Shown here piece by piece: positions 32,194 through 42,123 of a DNA stretch of 64,000 nt. Origin of the DNA: Datisca glomerata (lineage: Eukaryota; Streptophyta; Magnoliopsida; Cucurbitales; Datiscaceae); assembly GCA_003255025.1 (NCBI GenBank), contig QANY01007421.1:992001-1056000 (forward strand), read 5' to 3'. Each line of letters starts with the position of its first letter. The first letter of the stretch is position 1. Below the pieces are notes generated by a model that saw nothing but the letters and a program-made list of their open reading frames with translations, searched no databases and was not told the origin of the DNA. Made by a program: the position numbers and the translations under genes.

Positions 32194-32490
32194 TCAAATG
32201 AAAAAGGAATATTTAGAACTCTGCAAAACTGACATTGAATCTTTATTAACTAAGAAATTAATTAGACCCAGTAAATCTCCCTGGAGTTGTACTGGTTTCT
32301 ATGTCAACAAGAATGCTGAGATAGAAAGAGGATCACCTAGACTAGTGATCAATTATAAACCCTTAAATGATGCATTACAATGGATTAGATATCCAATCCC
32401 GAATAAAAAAGATCTACTAGATAGACTTTATGATGCTGTGATCTTTTCAAAATTTGATCTGAAATCTGGATTCTGGCAAATCCAAATAGC
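32191..32490 (+). pseudogene. Pararetroviral reverse transcriptase, N-terminal part
   Basis: The frame 32159-32854 begins with about 100 codons that match the fingers and first palm motif of a caulimovirid reverse transcriptase, including the first catalytic aspartate in an F-S-K-F-D context near 32445-32460. The sequence then stops matching, and the primer-site leader follows in the same frame. The Y-x-D-D motif and the rest of the enzyme are missing. It cannot be functional. Confidence 0.75.
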
Positions 32491-32496
32491 CGAAGT

Positions 32497-32850
32497 TGGT
32501 ATCAGAGCCATGATTAGTCTTGGTTATAGTACTGTTTATATCCTTTTTATATTAAGCATACATGGTCACACACACATGTCTGAACTAAGCTCTGCATCTA
32601 TACAATCCGTAGCTAATACTGTAGCCTCCGCATCTGAGGTAACTGAATTAATTGCATATCAAGATGTAAAAGAAGCCTTAGATAAATGGACTATCCCTAA
32701 GGTTAAACCTGACACAATTTATAAAATTGGAACCTTTGATTTCACTAGCCGTAAAATCATTAAAACATTTGAATATGCCATTCCATTACAACATAATGAT
32801 GATGTTTTATATCTGTTGCATTTGCATGATTTATATCCCTTCATGCAAAA
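32497..32850 (+). pseudogene. Pararetroviral leader (tRNA-Met primer site) and polyprotein start
   Basis: TGGTATCAGAGC at 32497-32508 is the 12-nt complement of the initiator tRNA-Met 3' end, the priming site used by caulimovirids and many retrotransposons. About 70 bp later an ATG (32577) opens a frame of some 90 codons ending at 32854. By position this would be the N-terminal region of the viral polyprotein. Its function is inferred only, possibly the part leading into the movement protein. It is cut off where RNase H sequence begins. Confidence 0.6.
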
Positions 32851-32859
32851 ATAAAAATA

Positions 32860-33371
32860 TTAAAGCTAAAATTCAACAATTACACTGTTTAGCTTTACCA
32901 CATCCGTTATGGAAGAAAATTGTAAAAACTGATGCCTCTAACTTAGGTTATGGAGGTATTTTGAAACAGCTAAACCCCCAAACTCATAAAGAAGAATTAT
33001 TAAGATTCACCTCTGGTACTTGGAAAGGACCAGCCCAGAATTATCCAACAATTAAACAAGAATGTTTAGCAATCGTGAAATGTGTATTAAAATTTCAAGA
33101 TGATCTTTTAAATCAACATTTCCTTATCCGTGTTGACTGCTCTGCTGCAAAACAGATTTTCAAAAAAGATGTTCAAAATTTAGCATCAAAACAAATATTT
33201 GCATCATGGCAAAGTATCTTATCTATCTTTAATTTTGATATTGCATATATTAAGGTTGAACAGAACTCTCTTCCTGATTTTCTAACCCGTGAATATTTAC
33301 AGGAAAAAATTCAATCATGAGTAACCGAGGAAGAGGCCGTAGCTCTCGTGGGCGCGGACGTGGCAGAATCA
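32860..33371 (+). pseudogene. Pararetroviral RNase H fragment and start of next frame
   Basis: The frame ending at TGA 33318-33320 carries the three acidic positions of a retroviral-type RNase H (a T-D-A-S block near 32930, a Q-E-C block near 33058 and a V-D-C block near 33133). It ends in a short T-R-E-Y motif. Its stop overlaps an ATG (33317-33319) as ATGA. That ATG opens an arginine-glycine-rich start of a second frame, which is broken by a (TA)n/(TGTA)n repeat at 33374-33412. The overlap suggests coupled translation in the ancestor. Confidence 0.7.
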
Positions 33372-33474
33372 GTCTATATATATATATATATGTATGTATG
33401 TATGTATGTATAAATTTTGGACGAATTTGGCTCACACCCTCGTCGTTTGTCGACCACCGGTGAGTCTCTCTCTA

Positions 33475-34112
33475 GTACTACTTTACTTTAGTGAGGTCAA
33501 TAATAACACAATGTCACATAGTGGAATGAACTGAATAACTTTATTTCTGATAAAAAAATACCAAATAGATAAATTTTCATAAAATACAACGTAAAGCAAT
33601 AAACAAACTCCCACTAAACCATGACATCCCCAAACAACATAACACTAATATGAGCGGTGTGCTCGTGAAAGACCTTGGGTGGTAATCCTTTAGTGAGCGA
33701 ATCTGTTATCATGGAGTTTGTCCTAATATGCTCTATAGACATCTCACCGCTCTACAAGATGCGGTAAAAGTTTTAGCGGCGATTTTTAAAACCGCTGCTA
33801 AATAGTGTACTTTAAACCGTCGCCATATCTAGGAGCAATAAATAATAAAATAGAAAATTAAAAAATAGAAGGAATAACAATTTGCGGTGGTTTTAAAACC
33901 ACCGCTAAAAGTCTTTTAAATCATCATTTCCTTTCCTAACCCGCAATTTACATCTCTTTTGTCTCTCAAAACCCTAAGGGTGATTTGCAACGATTTCGAG
34001 CTCCTCCACCCTTCTCTGTCGATAACCGATCATCTCATCTCTTCCCCATTGCTCTTCGTCGTTGATTACCGATCACCCTCGCCGTTTGTGGACCACCAGT
34101 GAGTCTCTCTCT
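33475..34112. repeat. Second copy of the copia-CACTA junction (tandem duplication)
   Basis: This segment repeats 28966-29545, that is, 270 bp of copia 1 followed by the first ~310 bp of the CACTA element, plus ~40 bp more that resume at 33433-33473 after the Athila/pararetrovirus insert. In this copy the CACTA end is mutated (CTCTACAAGATG at 33750). The unit is about 640 bp. It must have been duplicated after the CACTA element had landed in copia 1. Confidence 0.8.
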
Positions 34113-34413
34113 CTCCCTGCTAATGGCTCATTTTGCTTTGGCATCAATAATGAAAGATCATAGGTTTGTTTACTTGGGCACTGCTGTATGACTTATATTT
34201 TGACGGATTTGTGCTAGCTCTATGAAAGTTGTGCCAGAAATATGGTTTTTTCCATCTTTTAACGGATGCTTAGTTCGTTTTTAGCTTTCCTGGAAAGCTG
34301 ATTTTCTTATTCTCAGCAAATACTCGATTGGAATATAATTCCCTGCATAATTTGTTTTCGGAGATGAAAAATTGGATTTAGGAGATCCAGTATGGAACTA
34401 TTTACTTTGGCAG

Positions 34414-34940
34414 GTGGCTGCATTATTGACACTCCTTAAATTGAAGGCCAAGTTGGAAATGGTAACCCCATTTTGTTTTCTCTACATTTCACACGCCACT
34501 CTTCGAACGTGATATAGATTATCTACTTAATGCTTTGTGTTTTCTTACAGGTTGAAGCACTTGGTAAAATTGAGGCAGCAACTTCATTATTGATCAAGGA
34601 TGGTGTCGGTGCAAAGGTACTATTTTAGCTATATCCATCTGACTTGATTCTTATTTATTGGTGAGTGTTTGTCCCTTGATGTTTTTCTTTATGTTCTACT
34701 TGTAGGAAGACCCCTTTTCTCAAACTATCAGTGCCTTGGTTGCGATTTGACACCGGTTGAAGTTGATTCTGAAGAATTTTCTCGGGTATGCAGTATGCTT
34801 CTTGGCATCAATTGCAATTAGTTTAACTATATGTATGAATGACAGTTCTTTTACTGAAGAACGAAAATTTATGGTAAAATTGACATCGTCTTGCAGATTA
34901 AGAGTTATATAAATTGTTACATTACTTCACAATATAAAAA
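34414..34940 (+). pseudogene. Captured poly(ADP-ribose) polymerase (PARP) gene fragment
   Basis: Three exon-like blocks are separated by introns with GT and AG ends. Exon 34414-34461 gives LLTLLKLKAKLEM, 34551-34616 gives VEALGKIEAATSLL, and 34706-34785 gives the block CDLTPVEVDSEEFSR. Together they match the PARP regulatory (helical) domain just before the catalytic domain, and all junctions fall between codons. A fourth piece may start at 34897 after TTGCAG. One base is lost in the third exon (about 34718-34724), which shifts the frame. Retained introns show capture at DNA level. PARP adds ADP-ribose chains in DNA repair; this piece cannot. Confidence 0.72.
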
Positions 34941-35300
34941 TTCACATGCATTTATGTTAACTTTTTACATGTCATTGTAATAGTTATCTTGGTAAAGCTT
35001 AAATCAAAATTTATATGAGCTTATGTTAACCTTAATCTTTTCTGATTTTAAATTGTTTCTAAAAACCCTAAACTTTAAAGAAAGAGAAAATTATGAAAAT
35101 AACTAAAATTATGACAAAACATTTTTTGAGCCTCTGAAAGCACTTAAAATAGCATTTTTTGGCATAATACCGGGTCGTGACAAGTAAACCCCCCACACAT
35201 GTAGATCTCTGAACGAACTTCAATTTGAGATCTTACCGGCCACGTAGTTCAACCCGAGTCAAAAGCTGGCCTGCAACCTTTACTTTCATTTGGAAAATAA
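34830..35300 (-). repeat. Gypsy-like 3' LTR edge inside the CACTA element
   Basis: On the minus strand a polypurine stretch GTGTGGGGGGTTTACT (+ 35183-35198) is followed by TGTCACGACCCGG, a common start of plant gypsy LTRs, running left from 35182. The sequence to the right (35199-35290) would be the element's 3' untranslated part and matches 13385-13480. The extent of the LTR to the left is unclear. Confidence 0.45.
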
Positions 35301-36130
35301 ACTAGAATAAAATCTACTTGCAAAAATCTAGCTTTCCTATTGAATCATGATTAACACATACTAACAGTGGATATCAATGTATCTAGTAGGCGATAACCTG
35401 ATATAAATTCTATCTTCTTTAGAATTTCAATATATAAATATATATTAATTAGTTTTTGTCATAATTAATATATATAATATGAGCATATTCTTAATGTCAT
35501 ATTCTTCCAACTGAAATTAAGACATATCTTAAACTCAAACATAAACAGTAACATATTTACTTACACAGTTTAAACTAGCTTATTGTGTATGATCTATAAA
35601 TTTTCCAATGAGTTTCTTCTACCCAAATCGATTTATTTTATATTTCATATAAACCATTGTTCTTATTCATATATTGTCTAGCATACAAAAATAATATTTT
35701 ATGCGTAGGTGGATCCTTCTCCTCTAGACGAAAGGTTCGAGGTCGGACACGATTAGCTCATATATGGAATCTATCTAAATGGAAGAGCGTGAAAGTTGAA
35801 TTCAACGCTAAGATAAAAAACATAGTGCATATAGTTCAATGATGATGAAAAATGCTATTTTAGCTTAAGTTTGAACTTATATTGTTTTGTCTTTCGAATT
35901 TGTGAATGTTTCAATTGATAAATTCTGAATATTAAGAATTTGTGAATATTTGAATATGTGAATGTTTAAAATGCAAGAATTTGTGAATATTTGAATTGAT
36001 GAACTTTTAATTATTAAAATTTTTGTATTGATGGATTATGAATCTGTGATATAGAATATTTTTCTGAAACATATATTTTTAAAAATTATGGGATGTTTGA
36101 AAAACAAAAAAAATTCAGGCCAAAATTTCA
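35301..36130. other. AT-rich interior of the CACTA element
   Basis: No gene seen. It contains repeats of GAATTTGTGAATATTTGAAT at about 35930-36000 and then the right subterminal region. Confidence 0.5.
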
Positions 36131-36421
36131 ATTTATAGCGGCGGTTTTGTATCATAGCGGCGGTTTTTAAAACCACCGAGAAAGAGATTTTTTTTTCATT
36201 TTTAGACATTTGCGGCTATTTTTAAACACTATTTACTGACGGTTTAAAACCACCGTTAAAGAAAAAGAAAACTGTCGGCAAAGACCCCCCTTTGCTGGCA
36301 GTTGGAAAAATCACCGTTAAAACCTTTCCGGCGGTGAATAAGGTGGCGGTTTTTGAACCACCGCAAAGCTTTTTGGCGTCGGTTAAAACTTTCGCCATAA
36401 GCCGTTTTCCTTGTAGTGTCA

Positions 36422-37010
36422 CCCTGTACCTTTTCTCTTATAATTAGGAACTTAATCTCAATATACTTTGATGGTCTTTCGATGTTCTCAACAATGCACA
36501 ACCTAGTGACAAAGTTTCACAGTCATATTCCATGATTGGATGGCTCAATATGATACAAATTTCGCTGCCCTGGTGGAGGAAGCTATTAGTGTTTGTTTGG
36601 CACTCATCCAAGAAATGACTCCACCAGGCAACAAGTAAATGTAGCCTAAAATGGATCTTCTCTTGTCTTGGGATCCAGCAAAATCAGAATCGAAATACCC
36701 AATGACCTTTAACTAATCTGACCTCTTATAAATGAGCATATAATCTTTTATCCTCTGTAAATATCTCATAACTCGTTTAGTAGCTTTCCAATTATCCGTC
36801 CCATGGTTACTAAGATATCTGCCCAACACACCAACAATGTACACAATGGCTAGATGCGTACAAACCTGAGCATACATTAGACTCCCCATAATAGGTGCAT
36901 GGGGAATCTTCGTAATTTTTTTAGTTTCAAGGCTATTCTTATAGCATTGATTGAGACAAAAATTATCTCCTTTAATGACAGGATTGTCACCTGGTTTACA
37001 ATCTTGCATG
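36422..37010 (-). pseudogene. Copia 1 RNase H and connection region
   Basis: The frame 37009-36713 reads MQDCKPGDNPVIKGDNF and GSLMYAQVCTHLAIVYIVG. It continues, with frame changes, through SDFAG and ISWMSAKQTLIASST to REKVQG at the CACTA border. A block with the D-N-K-S motif is missing between IERP and SKYIEIKFL. The domain belongs to the copia polyprotein and acts in reverse transcription. Several stops make it inactive. Confidence 0.8.
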
Positions 37011-37019
37011 CCAAACTAT

Positions 37020-37770
37020 TTAAGCACATTTTCTATATTGCACTTTTGTGATAATCTAGGGAGAACGATCCTGGTGTATCTAGATCCTTAAAACAAAAGA
37101 AGCTCACCAAAAGCTTTTATTTCAAAATTCTTAGAAAGAAATATCTTGGTCTCATACAACATACCTAAATCATTACTGGCAAGCAATATATCATCAACAT
37201 ATAAAACTAGCAATATTAACTTACTCCCACTGAACTTGTGAGACACATAATCATCAACAATATTTGACTCAAAACCAAATGAGACGATTATCTAATGAAA
37301 TTTGTGCTACCATTGACAGAAAGCTTGTTTGAGCTCATAGATTGATTTCTTTAGTTTGCAAATCATATTCTTTAGATCTCCGACCATAAATTTTTCTGGT
37401 TGCACCATATAATTTGTTTCATCCACGTCTCCATTAAGAAACGTAATTTTCACATCCATCTGATGTAGTTCAAGATCAAAATGTGTAACAAGCGTCATAA
37501 TTATTTTAAAAGAGTCTTTCATTGAAATAGAAGAGAAAGTCTCTTTATGAGAGAAAGTCTCTTTATAGTCAATGTCTTCATTTTGAGTAAAGCATTTAGC
37601 TACAAGATGAGTCTTATATCTTTCCATATTATATTTTTAATCCTTTTTGGTCTTAAATATCTATTTACAACCAATGAGCTTCTTACCTTCATGTAAATGG
37701 ACAAGATCACAAACTCGATTGTCTTGCATAGACTTATACTCAATCCACTTTTGAGAATTAATATATTGCA
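37020..37770 (-). pseudogene. Copia 1 reverse transcriptase
   Basis: The frame 37627-37307 has HLVAKCFTQNEDIDY, QMDVKITFLNGD and KKSIYELKQA, the usual copia RT blocks. The catalytic Y-V-D-D motif is intact at 37190-37201 in a neighbouring frame. The peptide HKETFS is present twice because an 18-bp unit (AGAGAAAGTCTCTTTATG) is duplicated at about 37534-37570. Frameshifts near 37300 and 37640 break the chain. Confidence 0.82.
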
Positions 37771-37774
37771 TGAC

Positions 37775-38870
37775 TTAGTGGAAGTTGATTGGATCATCTT
37801 TCACTAATTCATTATTTTTCTCATTTTCTTGGAGAAATACCACATAATCAACTAAAATAACACTTCTCCTTTCTCTCATGAATCTCCTTAGTGGTATTGC
37901 ATCTTGAGGTTGTTGAGTTTGTTCTTCTAGAATAATAATCTCAAATTGAATGAGGAGTTGTTCGACATTCTCTTGTTGTGATTTTAGATCCACTTCTCGA
38001 TCAATAACAGGAATGAAAACATGCACACTGTCAAAAGTAGTGGCTGAAGTAAGAATCGAAGATGATTCCTCCTCAAAGACAATGTCACTTACTTTATTTC
38101 TCCTCTCAAACTCAACATCCTTAAAAAATGTTGTAGTTCCTGTGTCAAAAATATTTCTTAGCGTGCGATCATAGAACTTGTAGCCCCTTGATCGCTCAGA
38201 ATAACCAATAAAATGGTTGCTCACTGGTTTGGAGACCAATTTTTTTTCATTTGGCCTATAAAGTCTTGCGTCAACTAGATATCCTCAAATGTGAAAATGC
38301 TTCAGACTAGGCATTTTGCTTGTCCAAAGTTCATAAGGTGTTTTGGAAACTACTTAGTTGGTACTTTATTAAGGATATAAGTTATTGTCTTTAATGCATT
38401 TCCCCAAATTGATTCTAATAAGGTAGAATTACTAATCTACTCATCACCGTGTCCTTAAGGATTCTGTTTCGTCTCTCAACAACACCATTCATGCTAGGTG
38501 AACCTGGCATGGTGTGTTTGGGACTATTCCATATTCCTCCAGGAATTAGGCAAATTTCCCTAGACATTGTTCTTCTGAACCGTCTAATCTACCATAATAT
38601 TCACCACCACGGTCAGATTTGACACTTTTAACCATTTTGTTGAATTGGTTCTTAACTTTAGCCTTAAATATTTTGAACACGTCCAAGGACTCTGATTTAT
38701 CATGAATAAGAAATAGGTAGTCATATCTTGAGTAGTCGTCTATGAATGTTATAAAATATTGTTGACCATTCCACGAAGCCTTAGAGAATGGCCCACGAAT
38801 GTCTCAATGAATCGATTCTAAGACGTTTGTTGCTCTATTGGCACCTAATTTCTTTTGTCTTATATGTTTT
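37775..38870 (-). pseudogene. Copia 1 integrase and linker
   Basis: The frame 38239-37775 covers the region after the integrase core (GYSERSRGYKFYDRTLRNIF) and the linker to the RT. From 38870 to 38250 the core is spread over several frames, with recognisable pieces such as the M-P-G-S...N-G-V-x-E-R-R block near 38460-38520. Integrase joins the DNA copy to the chromosome. Stops and frameshifts abolish it here. Confidence 0.75.
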
Positions 38871-39315
38871 CATTTGATACACTCAATACAAACGTTAAGG
38901 TCTGAAAAATCAAGGGATTCTAAAATGTCATCAGACACAAGCCTATGACTTTTCATTTTGGAGATATGACGTAAGCGTTTATGCCAAAGTGTGCCTAAAT
39001 TTTCCTTATTAATATTCTTTTTAGTACCTCGTAATTCCACATGCAAGACTTCACTATAAGAGGTATTGACATCAAGCAAATAAATATAAGTTATCATAAA
39101 CATTAAGAAAACCAGTTCCAACAATATTTGAAAATAAATTGATTGTTTCCAAATGAACAACAATAACATAATTTGTACAACTTAGAAACAGAAATAAAAT
39201 TTTGTCTAAACAAGTGTACAACACACGTATAAAATAAATCCAAATAAAATTTAGTTATCAATAACAACTTATAATGCCTAATAGCCTCTACTTCTACTGA
39301 TTCTCCATCTCCCAT
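38870..39315 (-). pseudogene. Copia 1 protease end and pre-integrase domain
   Basis: The frames 39315-39103 and 39169-38870 overlap. The first starts GDGESVEVEAIRHYKL, near the end of the protease region. The second carries LWHKRLRHISKMK and a later C-x2-C, the H-H-C-C zinc-binding part of integrase. A frame change near 39130 separates them. Confidence 0.75.
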
Positions 39316-39434
39316 ATAGAGTATCTTTCAGCATTAGTTGGATTTCAGTAGCTCAGGCAACCCTTTCTTGACACGCCAGCGTGATATTTGGCATAGTCAT
39401 TCTTTATGCATTTATAATTCATGCGAATCAGGCG

Positions 39435-39815
39435 TTACAAATGTGTGTTTGTTTCCGCCTTATCGTTTTTGGCAAAACCCTTTTCAATCTCAGCTAAGAA
39501 CTCTTTGGTATTGGTTATCCCTTTGGATACAGTACCCCTGATTTCCTCTGGAATGCCGCGTTTTATGATCATCAGACTCATGCGATTTGAGCGATCCCAT
39601 CTCTCAAAGTTCTTCCTAGCATTAGGAGAACTTTCAGCTATAAGAGGGGCAAGTTCATCCGTCCTGAGTGTAAGATCCAGATCCATGCATCTAAGAACAA
39701 TCAACATATTTGTTTTTTCAATCTTTAAAGTTAGTCTAGTCAAAATGAGAATGTTGTTGAGGTTGGCAGATATCGTAGTCACATTAACTGTAAATAGAAC
39801 AAAAAAATTATCCAA
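39435..39815 (-). pseudogene. Copia 1 gag fragment
   Basis: The frame 39815-39435 reads VLRCMDLDLTLR, KNFERWDRSNRMSLMIIKRG and KEFLAEIEKGFAKNDKAE, typical of the UBN2-type gag of plant copia elements that forms the virus-like particle. The zinc knuckle and most of the protease that should follow are missing between 39435 and 39315, so there is an internal deletion. Confidence 0.8.
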
Positions 39816-40320
39816 TTATGCTCATATTAAAAGTCAACCATAGTATTCAACAAATTCAAATAGCTGGTAAGTTCTTTATCAAGATACCTAGCACAACATT
39901 AATATCAAGTCTTTGGACAGTGATATTAATTGTAAGTGGTACTCTTGTTGTAATGATCAAACACTGATAATAATTCATGTTAAATAATAAATCTATTTTT
40001 GGATCGATTTAGTATTCACATGTCAAACCTTATAATTGTCACGTGTACACCATTACACATGTGTATGTAATCGGTACAATATTAACATTCATTTGGGCCG
40101 GTTAATACCCGCATGAATTTATACACATACAAGCATCAAATAGCATCATGAACAATCTATACAAGAGATGTCACTTTGGTGACATCTTGCTTTCAATTAG
40201 CTCATTTGGAATGTTCCACAACCATATTTAATTCATAAAGACATAAAAAATAATTTAATTTAATTGAAAAAAAACACCTTAATTAAATTGAAGCAAACAA
40301 ATCAATTCAATTTTTTATTA
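39816..40320. other. Copia 1 5' untranslated region, unassigned
   Basis: No gene. It should contain the primer-binding site of copia 1, but no convincing tRNA complement was found. Confidence 0.4.
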
Positions 40321-40321
40321 C

Positions 40322-40556
40322 TGTATGGTACCGCCTTAATCAAACAAAAATCACTTAATCACCCTTTTCGTTAGTTGTGCTACAGTACCATACCCGTGAA
40401 GGAATGAATAAAATTCCAACTTTTCTGTATGGTACCGCAAACAGAAAACAATCATGTACGGTACCGTAAAGCAGGGGATAATTTCCTTTCACCAGTACGG
40501 TACCGGAAAATAGGGATAAGTTCCCTGCATCGGTAATGTACCGCATAGTACCAGAT
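40322..40556. repeat. Spaced GGTACCG motifs at the inner edge of the 5' LTR
   Basis: Six GTACC-type motifs, including the palindromic core TACGGTACCGTA (40457-40468), occur at 30-60 bp intervals between runs of unrelated sequence. The spacing suggests a degenerate tandem repeat. Its position near the U3/R region of an LTR could make it a regulatory repeat, but nothing shows that directly. Confidence 0.4.
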
Positions 40557-40599
40557 AACTGCCCATTTCCCCATCATCTTCACAACTTTAACCTACGGT

Positions 40600-41166
40600 A
40601 GTTTCTTTTCTTTAATGGCTTCAATGCCATTTTTTTTAATTTCCTTAATTCACATAATTAATCTTCAAAAAATAACAATTATTCATCAAAACTATCACAA
40701 GATCAAAATCCTTAAATTCTTAGATACTTGGAACTCTAATTTTAGATTTTTTCTAAATCTTAAAATTTTAATCTCTCCCAAAAAAATCAATAATAGGAGG
40801 CTTTGACCTAATTTCATAGATAGTGAAATGACAAGTTGATGGACTACATCTTTCTAATTGATACAAACTCTTGAATTCTTTTTTGAAGAGATAATGATTT
40901 AAAGAAAACATGTTTTCTTGTGTAATTTGGGGACTATAAACATTTTAAATAAATAAGCAGTTAATAACTATTGATATTTTTAATTTACCCATTCAACAAA
41001 TTAAAATATCATTTCTAGTATCTACACGTTAATTCATGATAATTATACTCATAAGTTTTAGAACTTTTAATTTTTTAATTAGATCACTTTAATTAGGTTT
41101 ATTCAAATATAGCACAAATACATTTAATTTTACATATGTGACCCCGCATGTTAAATTTTTTCAACA
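40600..41166 (-). repeat. 5' LTR of copia element 1
   Basis: It matches 28200-28698, for example in GAAAA(C)TGTTTTCTTGTGTAAT-type, TAACTATTGATATTTTTAAT and TTAGATCACTTTAATTAGG blocks. It ends with TTTTTTCAACA at 41166. The left boundary is approximate. The two LTRs have clearly diverged, so the insertion is old. Confidence 0.7.
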
Positions 41167-41537
41167 AGAATTTATCATCAATCATACTTAAAAAGAAGGC
41201 AATCACACCTCCAAAGAAAAACAACTGCAATTTTATTTCAATAATGTCTCCAAAACTGAAAGACTGCATTGGTTTATATAGTCATGTAAGGAAAGGAAAA
41301 CTAGCAACTACCATAATCCATAATGGAACAAAGGAAGAAACCTCCTAAAATTATACTCTAATAAAGTAAGAAAACTACCATAGTAAAAGTAGGAGACTAT
41401 CGTAATTATTCCTTAGGAAAATAGGGAAACTACTAAAATTCCTCCCCAATAGAATAAAGAAACTATTGATATATTATTACTCAATAAATCTGTTAAAATA
41501 TATTTAATATTAGATATTATATTAGCTGCCTGCATCA
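41167..41537 (-). repeat. Partial LTR of another retrotransposon beside copia 1
   Basis: On the minus strand this runs from TGATGCAGG (41537) through a TATA box (CTATATAAACC, + 41271-41282) and a polyadenylation-like GAAATAAAA (+ 41231-41239). It stops at the copia 1 boundary. These are the signals of an LTR in the right order. I infer that copia 1 inserted into this older LTR. No coding part is seen. Confidence 0.4.
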
Positions 41538-42123
41538 GTCTCTATTTGTAGAAAAAACTCAACCACCAGTTTTGAATTGTTGAAGTATTAGAACCAGTGC
41601 TTGCATTTTCAGCTTAAGTAAGAAATTTTAAGAAAGAAATTTTGGCTTTAGCAATCCTCTCCTTTTGTGTACACAACAATGATGTCATGACATGATGCAT
41701 CCCTACGCAACATTTGATGGTTTTAAATTACGGCTGTGACCTCCGCACTGTTGCGAACGTGGTGTCAAAGAAATCGGGCGTAATGGACATTCTGTAAAGA
41801 GTTGCGGGTGTAAGACCGTCAATTTTTTCAAGTTCTAGCTAAATTGAAAAAATGATATTTTAAATATTTGCTAAAGCCACAAACATATTTAATATAACTT
41901 TGAACCTTTTTTCTAAATTTTTGACATACTTCAGCAAATTATTTAGTTTATTTCAGGTGAAATCATTAAAAAATAATTATTTTGCTCCTTCGTTATTACA
42001 AAATAGCAGTATATAAGTTGTTGATACCCAAAATTTGGCTAAGATCCAACAAAGAGTAATTGTTAAATGAGTTTTATACACAAATAGCTACATTATAAAA
42101 AAAATACAAAAATAGACAACAAA
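41538..42123. other. Intergenic DNA
   Basis: No gene seen. A GC-richer stretch around 41728-41815 has no recognisable frame. Confidence 0.45.

Larger units (their letters stand above)
31350..33400 (+). mobile_element. Endogenous pararetrovirus (Caulimoviridae) remnant, rearranged
   Basis: Four pieces of a caulimovirid genome lie side by side: capsid region with zinc knuckle, reverse-transcriptase segment, leader with a tRNA-Met primer site plus polyprotein start, and RNase H with the start of a next frame. The leader stands between the RT and RNase H parts, where it does not belong, so the order is scrambled. A diverged second copy of the leader is at about 31355-31440. Such sequences are old integrations in plant genomes. 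The pieces are partial and broken, and I see no complete viral gene. Confidence 0.8.
29238..36418. mobile_element. CACTA (En/Spm) transposon, 7.2 kb, nested in copia 1
   Basis: The left end is CACTACAAGAAAA (29238 on) and the right end is TTTTCCTTGTAGTG (to 36418), its inverted match. Subterminal GCGG(C/T)GGTTTTTAAAACC motifs in both orientations crowd both ends (29268-29395 and 36135-36410). The flanking trinucleotides, GCA on the left and TCA on the right, would be a 3-bp target duplication with one change. It interrupts the copia 1 RNase H. I found no transposase. The interior holds retroelement, pararetroviral and host-gene pieces, so this is a non-autonomous carrier. Confidence 0.88.
28100..41166 (-). 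mobile_element. Ty1/copia retrotransposon 1 (minus strand), split by a CACTA element
   Basis: The two LTRs (about 28150-28698 and 40600-41166) match over several hundred bases. Both end on the + strand in TTTTTTCAACA, which is TGTTGAAAAAA on the element strand. Between them the minus strand carries gag, protease/pre-integrase, integrase, RT and RNase H in copia order, from 39815 down to 36422, and then the RNase H tail at 29237-29090. The 7.2-kb gap is the CACTA transposon. The reading frames carry many stops, so the element is dead. Confidence 0.85.
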
